Positions 44,875 to 54,434 of a stretch of 64,000 bases of DNA are shown piece by piece (position 1 is the first letter of the stretch; every line of letters begins with the position of its first letter). The notes beneath the pieces are model-generated. The model saw only the letters and a program-made list of their open reading frames with translations, did no database searches and was not told the DNA's origin. The DNA lies in contig NZ_CP135164.1 in the NCBI RefSeq assembly GCF_001940225.2, positions 1,922,001 to 1,986,000 of the forward strand, written 5' to 3'. Position numbers and translations under genes: made by a program. Origin of the DNA: Roseburia sp. 499. GTDB taxonomy: Bacteria > Bacillota > Clostridia > Lachnospirales > Lachnospiraceae.

Positions 44875-45312
44875 CTATATCACATAATCCATATTACCTT
44901 GAATTTCTCTTTCCCACTCTACCAAATCAGCCAAAGTTACCTTGTCCACCACTCCATTAATGGCATCATATATCATCTGCCACAATCGAAGTGTTACGCA
45001 AGAACTGCTTCTTTCACAGGAATTGACCTCTTCCTCCAGGCATGCTACCGGCGCAAGACTTCCTTCTATTTGTCGCAAAATCATACCTACTGTATATTCT
45101 TCCGGTCTCTTACTCAGCTTATATCCACCACCCGGTCCTCGCATACTCTTCACATATCCACATTTCTGTAGGACTGATATAATTTGCTCTAAATATTTCA
45201 CGGAAATTCCCTGGCGTTCCGCCACATCCTTTAACTTTACAACCTGTTCCTCCTCTAGCGCAAGCTCCAACATTAAGCGTAACGCATATCTGCCTTTTGT
45301 CGAAATCTTCAT
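44875..45312 (-). CDS. Rrf2-family transcriptional regulator
   Basis: 145 residues from ATG 45312, which overlaps the YibE/F stop by 4 nt (ATGA); the longer frame to 45384 would run inside yibE. Winged helix: MKISTKGRYALRLMLELAL, QGISVKYLEQIISVL, MRGPGGGYKL. Three Cys (C-x7-C-x5-C, CLEEEVNSCERSSSC, residues ~80-94) lie where IscR/NsrR hold a [2Fe-2S] or [4Fe-4S] cluster, with slightly different spacing (IscR is C-x5-C-x5-C). CymR-like proteins lack them. It may sense cluster or redox status. It is the middle gene of the run from the surface protein to the LytSR pair. Confidence 0.88.
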   Translation of the reverse strand: MKISTKGRYALRLMLELALEEEQVVKLKDVAERQGISVKYLEQIISVLQKCGYVKSMRGPGGGYKLSKRPEEYTVGMILRQIEGSLAPVACLEEEVNSCERSSSCVTLRLWQMIYDAINGVVDKVTLADLVEWEREIQGNMDYVI

Positions 45313-46493
45313 TTTCTTTCCATCCTTTTCGATTTTTTCCCGTATACCTCTGCTGCAATTATGGCTACTAATGGAACCGTACACACAATACCAATACTTC
45401 CGGCAATACTTCGAATCACTTCTATCGCAACAAAATCCGTATTCATAAGTTGCTGAAAAGTCACACCATATGAATAAATCATCAGCATCATATTCAAAGA
45501 TTCTCCTGCAAATGCCAAAATCAATGTATTGGACATGGTTCCCATTGCATCTCGCCCAATATTCATTCCAGACCGGAATAACTGCGTTTTTCCCAGCTCC
45601 GGATTTACTTCATGAAGTTCCGCTATGGAAGATGTTATGCTCATCGACACATCCATTACAGCTCCCATACATGCAATCAATATCCCACATATAAATAAAT
45701 CCTGTATTTTCAACGCAGTTCCGGAGGATATGAGCAAAAGACTCTCTGCCTCATCCATCTGAAAGGTAGTCACATCCATCACTACTGCCGCAATTGCCGC
45801 AAACAATGTTCCACACAATACTCCTGCCATACTTCCCACAGAAGCTACCACTGTCTTAGTACTAATCCCATCCACCAGAAAAAATGTAATAAAATTACAT
45901 ATCAATATAATTCCAAGAGTAACTGCCAGTGCAGAAAATCCTTTTAGAGATAACGGTAATAAAATAAAGATAATACATACCATGGTAAAAATCAAGCCCA
46001 AGGCAGATTTTGCTCCTTTTTTTCCACCAATTAAAATTAAAAGTAGCACAAAAACCCCCACTACTCCTAAAATCTTTGGTACACGGTAGTAATTATAAAT
46101 TGACACCTGATACTGGTTCTCACCCACAGTATCAATTCGCACTGAAACTTTATCCCCAGCCTCTACATTTACATTATACAACGCACTAAAATAATTTGTA
46201 ACCTTTACTTTTTCTCCGGCATACCGCCCTGTCAGCACTTCTACCTCCAATTCCATTTCTCCGCGCAAAACATTTTCTGTTGTTTCATCTACCGTGGTAT
46301 TATCTTCTATCACAGCCGTCACACGTGCTACTTCATATTCTATTCCGGTACTTTCTGTGGTGGTATAACATGGCTTATCTTTATTTGCAAAAAAGAGCAG
46401 CCACCCGAAGGCGGCTGCAGCCAGCACCAAAAGTACCAGACGAGCAATCCACTTTTTTTGTGTTCTGCTTTCTGTCTTTCCTTTTGTACTCAT
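45309..46493 (-). CDS. YibE/F-family membrane protein
   Basis: 394 residues. TM1 at ~18-36, then an extracytoplasmic region (about 37-140) with an OB-like pattern (VEVLTGRYAGEKVKVTNYFS), then about seven helices with the family motifs KGFSALAVTLG, GSMAGVLCGT and CMGAVMDVSMSITSSIAELH. YibE/F proteins are proposed efflux or envelope proteins without an established substrate. The start is 4 nt after the stop of the giant surface gene, implying coupling, and the end overlaps the Rrf2 gene. Function is unresolved. Confidence 0.85.
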   Translation of the reverse strand: MSTKGKTESRTQKKWIARLVLLVLAAAAFGWLLFFANKDKPCYTTTESTGIEYEVARVTAVIEDNTTVDETTENVLRGEMELEVEVLTGRYAGEKVKVTNYFSALYNVNVEAGDKVSVRIDTVGENQYQVSIYNYYRVPKILGVVGVFVLLLILIGGKKGAKSALGLIFTMVCIIFILLPLSLKGFSALAVTLGIILICNFITFFLVDGISTKTVVASVGSMAGVLCGTLFAAIAAVVMDVTTFQMDEAESLLLISSGTALKIQDLFICGILIACMGAVMDVSMSITSSIAELHEVNPELGKTQLFRSGMNIGRDAMGTMSNTLILAFAGESLNMMLMIYSYGVTFQQLMNTDFVAIEVIRSIAGSIGIVCTVPLVAIIAAEVYGKKSKRMERK

Positions 46494-46497
46494 CTTT

Positions 46498-49400
46498 TTA
46501 TCTCGCTCCTACTCTTCTTTTTTTTAACATATTTGCTATCAGCAATGCAGAAAATCCTAACATTAAAACTGTTCCTGTGGCTTCTGTATTGTCACCGGTC
46601 TTAGGCTTCTTTGTGGTTTCACTTGCTGCTACCGTATCCAATACGACGACATAATCTGATGCATGGGTAAAGGTAAAATCTGCATTTCCACTTTCATCCA
46701 CCTTTACACTTCCTGACAATTCTAACTCTCCGGTAGCCGGGTTGTAATAGTACAAGTTCGCATACATTCCACTATATTCCTTTCCTATTGGAACCTCAAT
46801 CATTGCTTTAAAGCCAAATTCACCATTATGTGACAAACTGAGCTGTATTGTTGTTTTTCCTTCTGCAACAGACTTGATAAGTTTTTCCGGTATTACTTTA
46901 ACATTTAATGCAACATTCAAATCAATATCCTTCACTTCACCAGTAATATCTTTTCCATTAATTTTCCATGCTACCCCATTATTTAACCTGAAAACTAAAT
47001 TCTTGTTCTGTCCTTTTACTGCATTCCACACCTCTGCAGGTACGACAGTATCTGTTCCCACTTTAATTGATATGGTACTTCCTTCCGGGTAATTGTGGAT
47101 TGAAGCTGCAATATCTTTCCATCCCTCTACTCTTGTGTCTGCTATTTGTGGTATCTGTAGTGCCTCCGGTGTGTCTGGTGTCTGTGGCGTCTCCGGTGTG
47201 TCTGGTGTCTGTGGCGTCTCCGGTGTGTCTGGTGTCTGTGGCGTCTCCGGTGTGTCTGGTGTCTGTGGCGTCTCCGGTGTGTCTGGTGTCTGTGGCGTCT
47301 CCGGTGTCTGCGGTGCTTCCGCAACTAACTGGATTTCATCACAATTACGCACTCTCAGGCAAGTTACAGGTACATCAGAAGCACCCTCTGGATGTGCATA
47401 TACCATACCTACGGCAGAAACAGTCGCCCCTTTCTTTACAAAGGATGCCAATTCATTCTTTCCTGTTGTTTCAGACAAAATATATCCATCAATAAATACA
47501 TTTCCGATTGTACCGCTTCCATCTTCCAACCAGAACTGGGATACCCCTGTTCCTGATGCATTATAAATTACATCTACAACCTTACCTTGCATCTCAACCA
47601 ATTTACCACCGGACTTCTCATAGTTCATGGCATCTGCTGCCGTCATCTTTTCCGGAGCAATAATATTCGGTTCCTCATCCAATATCTTATAGGACATGAC
47701 CTGAATTTCCTTATCCCCCTGATACTGGTCTACATAACCTACAATTTCCATCTTAGTACCAATTTCAAGTCCATCCTCTGCAATTGGGAACACCGTAACA
47801 CCTGCGGTCTCATCCTGTACATACATTGCATCGAAGAATGCATTGCCCTCTTTACGACTGGAAGTTGCATATCCTTGAATACGGAATACATCTTTGTAAT
47901 TTCCATTACGCATTTCAGCGATTGTACTCACTGGAAGTTCTACCTTAATTCTCTCTAAAATATTTTCTGCAATAGTTCGGTTTGCATATGGCAAATCCCA
48001 AATATTATCTAATTCTGCCTTTACTTCAAAATCGGATAAAAATACTCCACCGGCAGTAAAAATCGTTCCACCATACACTGTATCCTGAGCTGCCAAGAAC
48101 ACTGCATTCCCCTTGCTTACTCCTCCTTTTCCGTCTTTATCACTGTCAATGGAATATGTGGTATCAAAACCTTTTACAAGCCACTCTGCATCCTTCACAA
48201 CACCATTGCCGAATGCATTGGTGATATCGACAGTACATCCGCTATACTGGCTATAAGTCTGTCCCTCTACAATACCACTTGTCCATTTGGAATCAGAATT
48301 AAAGGTTGTCGGATAGAGACGATATGCCTGTCCTCCATTTTTCACTTCATCATATGCCTCATCATCATTGATTTTCGTGGTGGCACCGATACCTTCCAAA
48401 AGCTTATTCAACTGGTTTGCTGTATGGTAATCTGCATCTGTTGCCTTGGTGTCCTGATAATCAGCCAGACCGCATACTACTACATTTCCACCATTTTCCA
48501 CATACTTCTTAACAGTAGCGATAAATGCATCATCAAAGTTGCTTGCTACATAGTCTCCTGCATTTGCAGTTCCTGCATTTCTTGCCGGTGCTGAGATGAC
48601 CAGCAAACTACAATCTGAAAGCATTTCATCGGTAATCGTTTCTTTTACAACCTGTACTTCTACCATATTGTCCGCTGCAATACTAGTAAAATTATTCATA
48701 TTACCACCATAGTATCCGGTCACATAATCATTGTAGTGACTTCCGTCTACAATCACCTTGCTTACCATTTGCGGAGATACATAATCCAGCTTTAACACTT
48801 CCTTATATACCTTCTGTACTCCGTCCATATTAGCAGTAACAATGGCATAGATATTCGTCTGTCCTAAACCACCATGTGTATATGAGAAAGTATAAGACGC
48901 TGTGCCCTTTTTTTCGACCTTTGACAAGTTGGTCAAGTCTGCTGTGTGGATGATTTCGTCATCAATGGTAAATACAATGCTTTCAATATTTAAATCTTTT
49001 TTCTCGTTATTGTACAAATCCAGTGTCAGATTCATTTCCCTATCCTGTACCGGAAGTACAGCATCGGTGGACAGGCCGGAAATTCCTGCTGCCTCTACCT
49101 CACCAACCCATACCGGAGCAGTTACTGCGATATCTCCATCCTTCTGTGTAACTTTAATGTAATAATAAGAATACTTGGATGGAACCTCAAAACTTACAGT
49201 TTCTTCGTTATCATTTACCTGTTTAGAAGCAGCACTTAAACCACCATTTACGATAACCTCCACCTTACCAACTGCGCTGTCTGTCGGGTCAGATAATTCT
49301 ACGTTTAAGTTTACATTTTCACCTACATCATTTTTGTCGAGGATAGTTCCCATAACATTACCATCCAGAGAATACCGAATGGAAAGGTCATTATCTTCTG

Positions 49401-52400
49401 TGGAATAAACACGATAATTTCTCATAGCATCATAGATATCCTCCTCGGAAAGACTATCTGCCAGAACCACGCTTCGTGCCGTATTCGCATCTCCCCACTT
49501 TCCTTTATGGTTGTCTTGGTTATTGGTTGGTGCTACATGCCATCCTTTATCCAGCGCACGGGTATAGTACTCGTAGGACGGGAAATATCCTGAACTTCCT
49601 ATCATACCTTCTCCGTTACCAACTTCAATCGTGGTAATAAGCTGGTCAATTTCTTCGTCGTAATAAGCAAAATCGCTGAAATCACCAAAAGTCGTACCCG
49701 GATGGTTAAACTGGCTAATAGAATCTGCATCTGTCTTTAAGGTTGTATAATAATTCTGCAACGCTGTTGCATATGTACTATAATCCTTCTGGGTACGGCT
49801 CTGGAATCCGTCTGTATTGAAGGTGTTAATATGTCCAAGACCATTGGACCATGTCATTTCATATCCAAACAAACCTACAAACTCATCATTTGTGTACTTC
49901 TTAGCAAGTTCATGCCCTTCTACCCACTCCGAACTCATAGATCCATCTGCCAGTGAGGCTTTGTCAGCATTATCAAAGGAATTTGAGTGGTCTGTTACCG
50001 CCAAAAAGTCCAGATTCTTAACATTCGATGCATGTTCATAAGCATCTTCTGCGGAGCCTGCACCATCAGAATAGCTGGTGTGGGAATGCAACTGTCCAAA
50101 ATAAATATTATAATTCTCGCTGTTTCTCTCTATAAAGTTACGTGTTACAACTGCACTGTCATTAAATCCTTCTTTTACAGCGTAAGCCTGAATGATCTTC
50201 TTTCCAAAACCTTTCTCCAATAGAATCGGATTTGTGTATTCTGTATAATCTTCTGCACCATCCACTTTATAATAGATTGTTGCCCCCTGAGTTTCACAGG
50301 AAAGTGTTACACTCACAGCATCTCCGTCAATATAAACACCACCACCATTTGGTGTCATCTTAACCGGTACTACGGATCCTGCTGCATAGGAAAACATACG
50401 GGTAATACTGTCCGCTCTACCTGCACATGTAGCTTTTACTTCCAAAATGGTTGGTAACGTACTTGGCAATACCGGCTTACTTGCTACATCATAAGTCTTC
50501 CAGTCACCATTTCCGGATTCATCTACAAAACGATAAGAAATCACTGCTCCTTCTGTTGCAGACGTCATTGTCAGCTCTGTACCTGTTGCCACATCCTCTT
50601 CCTGTCCATCCGGTGCTACCGTTACATATCCTGTAATATTATCGTCTACAATTGGATGACCGGATAAGGTAACGGAATCAATACGGATGTTTCCGCTCAC
50701 TGCTCCTGTCGTCCCATCTGCACGTTCTGTACCCGCTACAAGACGAATCAGCAGCTTATCTGCATTTTCTGCTCCCGCAGGTACATCAAAAGTATGGGTT
50801 ACATAATTAGTTGCTGCCTTAGAAGGTCTTGCCATACCATCCGTAATTTTTCCGGAACCTGAAACCGGTTTGCTTCCATCACTTGTATATTGGGTATACT
50901 CATAGGAATATTCTCCTGTAGTGAAGTTTTTAAAGCTTGCACCATTGTCTGTAGAATACTGTAACTGGAAAGAACCCGGTGCTGTCTTTGTAGCACGGAT
51001 ACGGAAGGATAATTTCATATCACCATATCCTGCTGTATTCACTGCAAACTGCATATAATCTCCAGCCGCTTTACCGATATTAGTACCGCCCATGTAATAA
51101 TTCGTACCACCTGTTGTTGTGCTGGTACTTGTCTGATAAGGTTGTCCTGCCGTACCATTTGCCAGTATTGTAAAGGTAGCATCGTTGTCCTGCATATCGC
51201 CTGCCTTATACTTATCCCCTGAAATGGCTGTAGAATTTGCAGCGGTATCGTATGGTCCGCCGCCTCCCCACTGCGCAACCTTCTCTTCCACGGAAGTATC
51301 GGTATCATAGCCCTTTACTGCCGGTGCAAATTTCAAAGCAAACATGCCTTCACTGCCGGAATTGATTTTATTGTATCCACTCCAGTATGACTTTGCGTCA
51401 TACCACTCTATATAGCAACTGCGTCCTACATTCTTTACATAATAGCAGCCATTTCCAGCATCCTCAAGCACCCACTTATCATTTACTTCTCCCAATGTCA
51501 GACTGCTATAACTTGCTGCCATGGCAAGTTTCTTTCCACCAAAGGAAATGTTGTAGGTATCATCCTCATTTTTCGTTACATTCCAAATCTCTGCATTGGT
51601 GTAACCGGACAACTCAGTGCCATTTAATGTAACATCTACACCATTGTTATAGAAACCGCCATATACACTGGATAATGCTTTATTATAAGCAGGTGCCCAG
51701 ATGACATAACTACCGCTTTCCGGCTTTCCGGTTTCAGTATTATCATCATCTTCTCCTGTAGACGGGTCAGATGAAGATGGGTTAGAAACTTTTGTTACAT
51801 CAGAAGCAGATGCAACACGAAGCTGATAACCATTAAAATCTGAAACCACAGCGTACAGGCTTACGGTAGCACCTTCCGAAATATCAGAAAGTTCCGGTAT
51901 CTTGAAAATATTGATGGTATTTCCATCCTGTGTCAACGTAGTACTGCCACTGGTATTAATCGCCCCAATAACTGCATTTTCAATGTAAACACGGGTACTC
52001 TCCAGATTTCCTGTACCAGCATCTGCCTTAATATCTGCAATTGTCTTAGTTACAGCCGGAAGTGTTGCTGCTGTATTTCCGGTTTTTGTATAAGTTACAT
52101 TGCTCAACTGTTCCAGACCTTTATAGCTTGCTCTTTCTCCGGTAGCCTTTACCTCATCACCGAGGCTTAAATCTGTAGCTGCACTTGTGCAATAAAGGTT
52201 AATTCCCCCTGTACTATCCTGAACAGCAACGTTTTTACCATCAATCAAAACAACCGTACCTGTAACGGTGAAATTACCGCTTGCGGCTGCTCTTACATTT
52301 GCAATCGTTGTTACTGTATCATCTACAGGCTTACCGGTTTCACCACTATTACCGCCTGTACTTCCGGAATCACCGCTACCACTTTCACCTCCTGCTGAAG

Positions 52401-52965
52401 TGCCGACTTTGAATACCAGAAGGTCGAAGATATAATCTGTTTTGCCAGCATTTGAGGTAGCATATGCTCCAAATTTCGACGTGCCTGTACTATACGCAAT
52501 TCCTCTCGACGTTGCTGCTGCAACAAACCGGAATGTATCTGTTCCTTCCTCTGTAACATTCCATGTATAAGCACTTTCATTACTTTTAAAGTTTGTACTA
52601 CTATTATATGCCAGATAGTTTGTCCCATTTGACAAGCTTACTCTTGCATCTGCATCAGAAGCAGCAATTGTCCATACAGGAATACTATCTCCGGTTACTA
52701 TACCGTCGGCAACAGTAACTGTCGTTGCATTTATTTTATTTCCAATCGTTGTCCCTAGCGCATAATAATTCTCTCCATTCTGCGCAACTAATACGAAATC
52801 ACCTCCACCCGTGATTTCATTTACATCCGTTACCTGTGTATATGTGACCTCATCTGCTGCGTACACCGTGGAAGCCCATTGTGGCTTCGAAAAAAAGGAT
52901 GTAAGCACCATGAGTACAGCCATCAACACAGCTATTCCTCTCTTCACTACTCTTTCTCTTCCCAT
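46498..52965 (-). CDS. Giant cell-wall-anchored PHP-domain phosphoesterase with OB-fold modules
   Basis: 2155 residues, complete. Signal peptide 1-38 (RGIAVLMAVLMVLTSFF). Then a beta-rich domain (~40-190), a Ser/Gly linker, an OB-like domain (~215-400), a second beta domain (~430-575), a beta-sandwich (~590-790) and two chitobiase-C-like domains (~795-955). A PHP metal-dependent phosphoesterase domain follows (~958-1230; QLHSHTSYSDG, AVTDHS, FNHPG), then Ig-like and ThuA/DUF4350-like regions (~1240-1640), and two OB-like modules (~1660-1880). Five PETPQTPDT repeats (~1888-1932) and a last domain precede the sorting signal KKPKTGDN, hydrophobic helix and RRVGAR tail. OB modules with PHP suggest an extracellular nuclease or phosphoesterase for phosphate or nucleoside scavenging. 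Domain limits are approximate. Confidence 0.82.
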   Translation of the reverse strand: MGRERVVKRGIAVLMAVLMVLTSFFSKPQWASTVYAADEVTYTQVTDVNEITGGGDFVLVAQNGENYYALGTTIGNKINATTVTVADGIVTGDSIPVWTIAASDADARVSLSNGTNYLAYNSSTNFKSNESAYTWNVTEEGTDTFRFVAAATSRGIAYSTGTSKFGAYATSNAGKTDYIFDLLVFKVGTSAGGESGSGDSGSTGGNSGETGKPVDDTVTTIANVRAAASGNFTVTGTVVLIDGKNVAVQDSTGGINLYCTSAATDLSLGDEVKATGERASYKGLEQLSNVTYTKTGNTAATLPAVTKTIADIKADAGTGNLESTRVYIENAVIGAINTSGSTTLTQDGNTINIFKIPELSDISEGATVSLYAVVSDFNGYQLRVASASDVTKVSNPSSSDPSTGEDDDNTETGKPESGSYVIWAPAYNKALSSVYGGFYNNGVDVTLNGTELSGYTNAEIWNVTKNEDDTYNISFGGKKLAMAASYSSLTLGEVNDKWVLEDAGNGCYYVKNVGRSCYIEWYDAKSYWSGYNKINSGSEGMFALKFAPAVKGYDTDTSVEEKVAQWGGGGPYDTAANSTAISGDKYKAGDMQDNDATFTILANGTAGQPYQTSTSTTTGGTNYYMGGTNIGKAAGDYMQFAVNTAGYGDMKLSFRIRATKTAPGSFQLQYSTDNGASFKNFTTGEYSYEYTQYTSDGSKPVSGSGKITDGMARPSKAATNYVTHTFDVPAGAENADKLLIRLVAGTERADGTTGAVSGNIRIDSVTLSGHPIVDDNITGYVTVAPDGQEEDVATGTELTMTSATEGAVISYRFVDESGNGDWKTYDVASKPVLPSTLPTILEVKATCAGRADSITRMFSYAAGSVVPVKMTPNGGGVYIDGDAVSVTLSCETQGATIYYKVDGAEDYTEYTNPILLEKGFGKKIIQAYAVKEGFNDSAVVTRNFIERNSENYNIYFGQLHSHTSYSDGAGSAEDAYEHASNVKNLDFLAVTDHSNSFDNADKASLADGSMSSEWVEGHELAKKYTNDEFVGLFGYEMTWSNGLGHINTFNTDGFQSRTQKDYSTYATALQNYYTTLKTDADSISQFNHPGTTFGDFSDFAYYDEEIDQLITTIEVGNGEGMIGSSGYFPSYEYYTRALDKGWHVAPTNNQDNHKGKWGDANTARSVVLADSLSEEDIYDAMRNYRVYSTEDNDLSIRYSLDGNVMGTILDKNDVGENVNLNVELSDPTDSAVGKVEVIVNGGLSAASKQVNDNEETVSFEVPSKYSYYYIKVTQKDGDIAVTAPVWVGEVEAAGISGLSTDAVLPVQDREMNLTLDLYNNEKKDLNIESIVFTIDDEIIHTADLTNLSKVEKKGTASYTFSYTHGGLGQTNIYAIVTANMDGVQKVYKEVLKLDYVSPQMVSKVIVDGSHYNDYVTGYYGGNMNNFTSIAADNMVEVQVVKETITDEMLSDCSLLVISAPARNAGTANAGDYVASNFDDAFIATVKKYVENGGNVVVCGLADYQDTKATDADYHTANQLNKLLEGIGATTKINDDEAYDEVKNGGQAYRLYPTTFNSDSKWTSGIVEGQTYSQYSGCTVDITNAFGNGVVKDAEWLVKGFDTTYSIDSDKDGKGGVSKGNAVFLAAQDTVYGGTIFTAGGVFLSDFEVKAELDNIWDLPYANRTIAENILERIKVELPVSTIAEMRNGNYKDVFRIQGYATSSRKEGNAFFDAMYVQDETAGVTVFPIAEDGLEIGTKMEIVGYVDQYQGDKEIQVMSYKILDEEPNIIAPEKMTAADAMNYEKSGGKLVEMQGKVVDVIYNASGTGVSQFWLEDGSGTIGNVFIDGYILSETTGKNELASFVKKGATVSAVGMVYAHPEGASDVPVTCLRVRNCDEIQLVAEAPQTPETPQTPDTPETPQTPDTPETPQTPDTPETPQTPDTPETPQTPDTPEALQIPQIADTRVEGWKDIAASIHNYPEGSTISIKVGTDTVVPAEVWNAVKGQNKNLVFRLNNGVAWKINGKDITGEVKDIDLNVALNVKVIPEKLIKSVAEGKTTIQLSLSHNGEFGFKAMIEVPIGKEYSGMYANLYYYNPATGELELSGSVKVDESGNADFTFTHASDYVVVLDTVAASETTKKPKTGDNTEATGTVLMLGFSALLIANMLKKRRVGAR
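47168..47302 (-). repeat. Five tandem 27-bp repeats in the surface protein gene
   Basis: Five near-identical 27-bp units encode PETPQTPDT each, the wall-spanning Pro/Thr linker. The high identity at DNA level suggests recent expansion and possible copy-number variation between strains. Confidence 0.92.
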
Positions 52966-53037
52966 TTCTTTTTCTCTCTTTCCTGCTAATTCTTAAATAA
53001 TGTCTCTGTTTCTCCAATATCGAAGAAATCTATTTCC

Positions 53038-53066
53038 ATAATAGGAAGATTTTGTATTAGCCACAA
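53038..53066 (-). promoter_or_regulatory. Promoter of the surface protein gene
   Basis: Leftward -35 TTGTGG (53066-53061), 17-nt spacer, -10 TATTAT (53043-53038), giving a leader of about 65 nt. The ribosome site before ATG 52965 is weak (AGGAAAGAG, long spacing). Confidence 0.5.
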
Positions 53067-53096
53067 GTAGATTTTGGTAAAAGTTTTGTAAAATTA

Positions 53097-53138
53097 AAAA
53101 GATACTTTTTGATATTTTTCATTCAAAAAGTATCTTTT
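53097..53138 (-). terminator. Terminator after the CdaR-type gene
   Basis: AAAAGATACTTTTTGA (53097-53112) pairs perfectly with TCAAAAAGTATCTTTT (53123-53138), 10-nt loop; 10 nt past the stop. Confidence 0.87.
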
Positions 53139-53147
53139 CCTCTATTC

Positions 53148-54248
53148 TTATTCCTCTTCTTTTGTCTCTATCAGGCTCTTCTGATAATTCATATGTGAAA
53201 TTACCATCAATGCAATTTTAAATAACATAGCATCCTCAAAGGTACGGATATCCAGTCCCAGCATCTTTTCAATTCTCTCCAAACGATAAACCAGAGTATT
53301 TCTATGCACATATAGTTGACGTGCTGTTTCTGATATGTTCAGGTTGTTTTCAAAAAATTTCTGAATCGTTACCGTAGTTTCTTCATCAAAAATATCCGGT
53401 ATTTTCTCTCCAAATACTTCCTTTAAGAACATTTCACACAGGCTGATTGGAAGCTGATAAATCAACCTTCCAATCCCCAACTTACTGTAAGAAATTGTAT
53501 CACTTTCCGCATAGAAAATATTTCCTACCTCCAACGCCATCTTGGCTTCCTGATAGGAACGTGCAATATCTTGAAGAAGATCTACTCGATTACCGAATCC
53601 CACACGCACTTTTACCATAGCTTCTGCATGAAGGTTGTCCACTAGCATTTTAGCAAGTTCTACCAGTTTTTCATCCTCCGGCATATCCCGTACATCTTTA
53701 ACCAGAATGACCGATTTTTCATCTACCTCAGTCACAAAATCTCTTGTAGTAGAAACAAAAAGATTCTTTACGGTCTCCATTACGATACCATCTTTTTTCC
53801 CGGACACCTCTATAATAAATACTACCCTTTGGGCAGGCTCAATATGCAACTTTTTCGCTTTATTATACATATCCACAACCAACATATTTCCCAGAACTAC
53901 GTTCTGCATAAAGCTGTTGCGGTCAAATTGTTCACGATATGCACTCACCATATTACGTAGCTGACACACCGCAAGTCTTCCAATCATATAGGCTTCTTCA
54001 CTAGTAGCTTTCGCCAAAAGAATATACTCCAGCTCATTCTCTATTAGTACTTTAAAAAAATGGCATCCCGACAACATCTGACTCTCCGCCATAGAATCTG
54101 CAAAAAAACGGATTGCCTCCTCCATGTCTCCCTCTTCCTCATAAGTGGACGCCAAAAGCTTTCCTTTATCACTATAAAGAGCAAGATCTATTCTGGAAAT
54201 TTCCTTAATTTCCTCCAGGGTAACCTGCAATTTATGATTTGATAACAT
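53148..54248 (-). CDS. CdaR/PucR-family transcriptional regulator
   Basis: 366 residues. The N-terminal ~120 residues resemble a diacid-recognition or GAF-like sensor (IDLALYSDKGKLLASTYEEE). The middle is a GGDEF-like CdaR domain (VRVGFGNRVDLLQDIARSYQ, EAKMALEVG). The C-terminal HTH_30 motif is FFENNLNISETARQLYVHRN then TLVYRLERIEKMLGLDIRTF. CdaR members activate sugar-acid or glycerate use. The orphan sugar-transport ATPase gene upstream (ending 54534) is the only metabolic neighbour, and a link is unproven. Confidence 0.85.
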   Translation of the reverse strand: MLSNHKLQVTLEEIKEISRIDLALYSDKGKLLASTYEEEGDMEEAIRFFADSMAESQMLSGCHFFKVLIENELEYILLAKATSEEAYMIGRLAVCQLRNMVSAYREQFDRNSFMQNVVLGNMLVVDMYNKAKKLHIEPAQRVVFIIEVSGKKDGIVMETVKNLFVSTTRDFVTEVDEKSVILVKDVRDMPEDEKLVELAKMLVDNLHAEAMVKVRVGFGNRVDLLQDIARSYQEAKMALEVGNIFYAESDTISYSKLGIGRLIYQLPISLCEMFLKEVFGEKIPDIFDEETTVTIQKFFENNLNISETARQLYVHRNTLVYRLERIEKMLGLDIRTFEDAMLFKIALMVISHMNYQKSLIETKEEE

Positions 54249-54371
54249 AAGATCTGTATTCCTTTCTTATTCGCGACTTTAAAACATATAACTATCCGCA
54301 ATAATCTAAAAATCAACATATATTTCATACAATGCCTTTAATTACCTAATCTCTATAGGTGAAACATATGT

Positions 54372-54422
54372 TGCGCGCCGAGCACCGTCGTTTGCGACAA
54401 ATTCCTTTGGTGCGAGTGCGCA
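54372..54422. other. Compact GC-rich structured element
   Basis: Within a very AT-rich gap, a 51-nt GC-rich block can fold as nested stems: TGCGC/GCGCA (54372-54376 with 54418-54422), GCACC/GGTGC (54382-54386 with 54409-54413) and GTCG/CGAC (54387-54390 with 54395-54398, loop TTTG). It does not match a riboswitch or small RNA that I know. Strand is undecided; both flanking genes run leftward. Confidence 0.5.
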
Positions 54423-54434
54423 TCTATCTTCCCT

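Noticed and set aside
44942..45448. 168-codon plus-strand ORF
   Set aside because: Antisense to the Rrf2 and YibE/F genes, which have clear motifs and coupled starts.
47168..47302. Possible CRISPR-like array
   Set aside because: The repeats are directly tandem with no spacers and encode an in-frame Pro/Thr linker.
47067..47566. Two plus-strand ORFs of 142 and 157 codons rich in Val/Ser/Cys/Gly repeats
   Set aside because: They are antisense readings of the 27-bp PETPQTPDT repeat in the surface protein gene; no ribosome site and repeat-derived composition.
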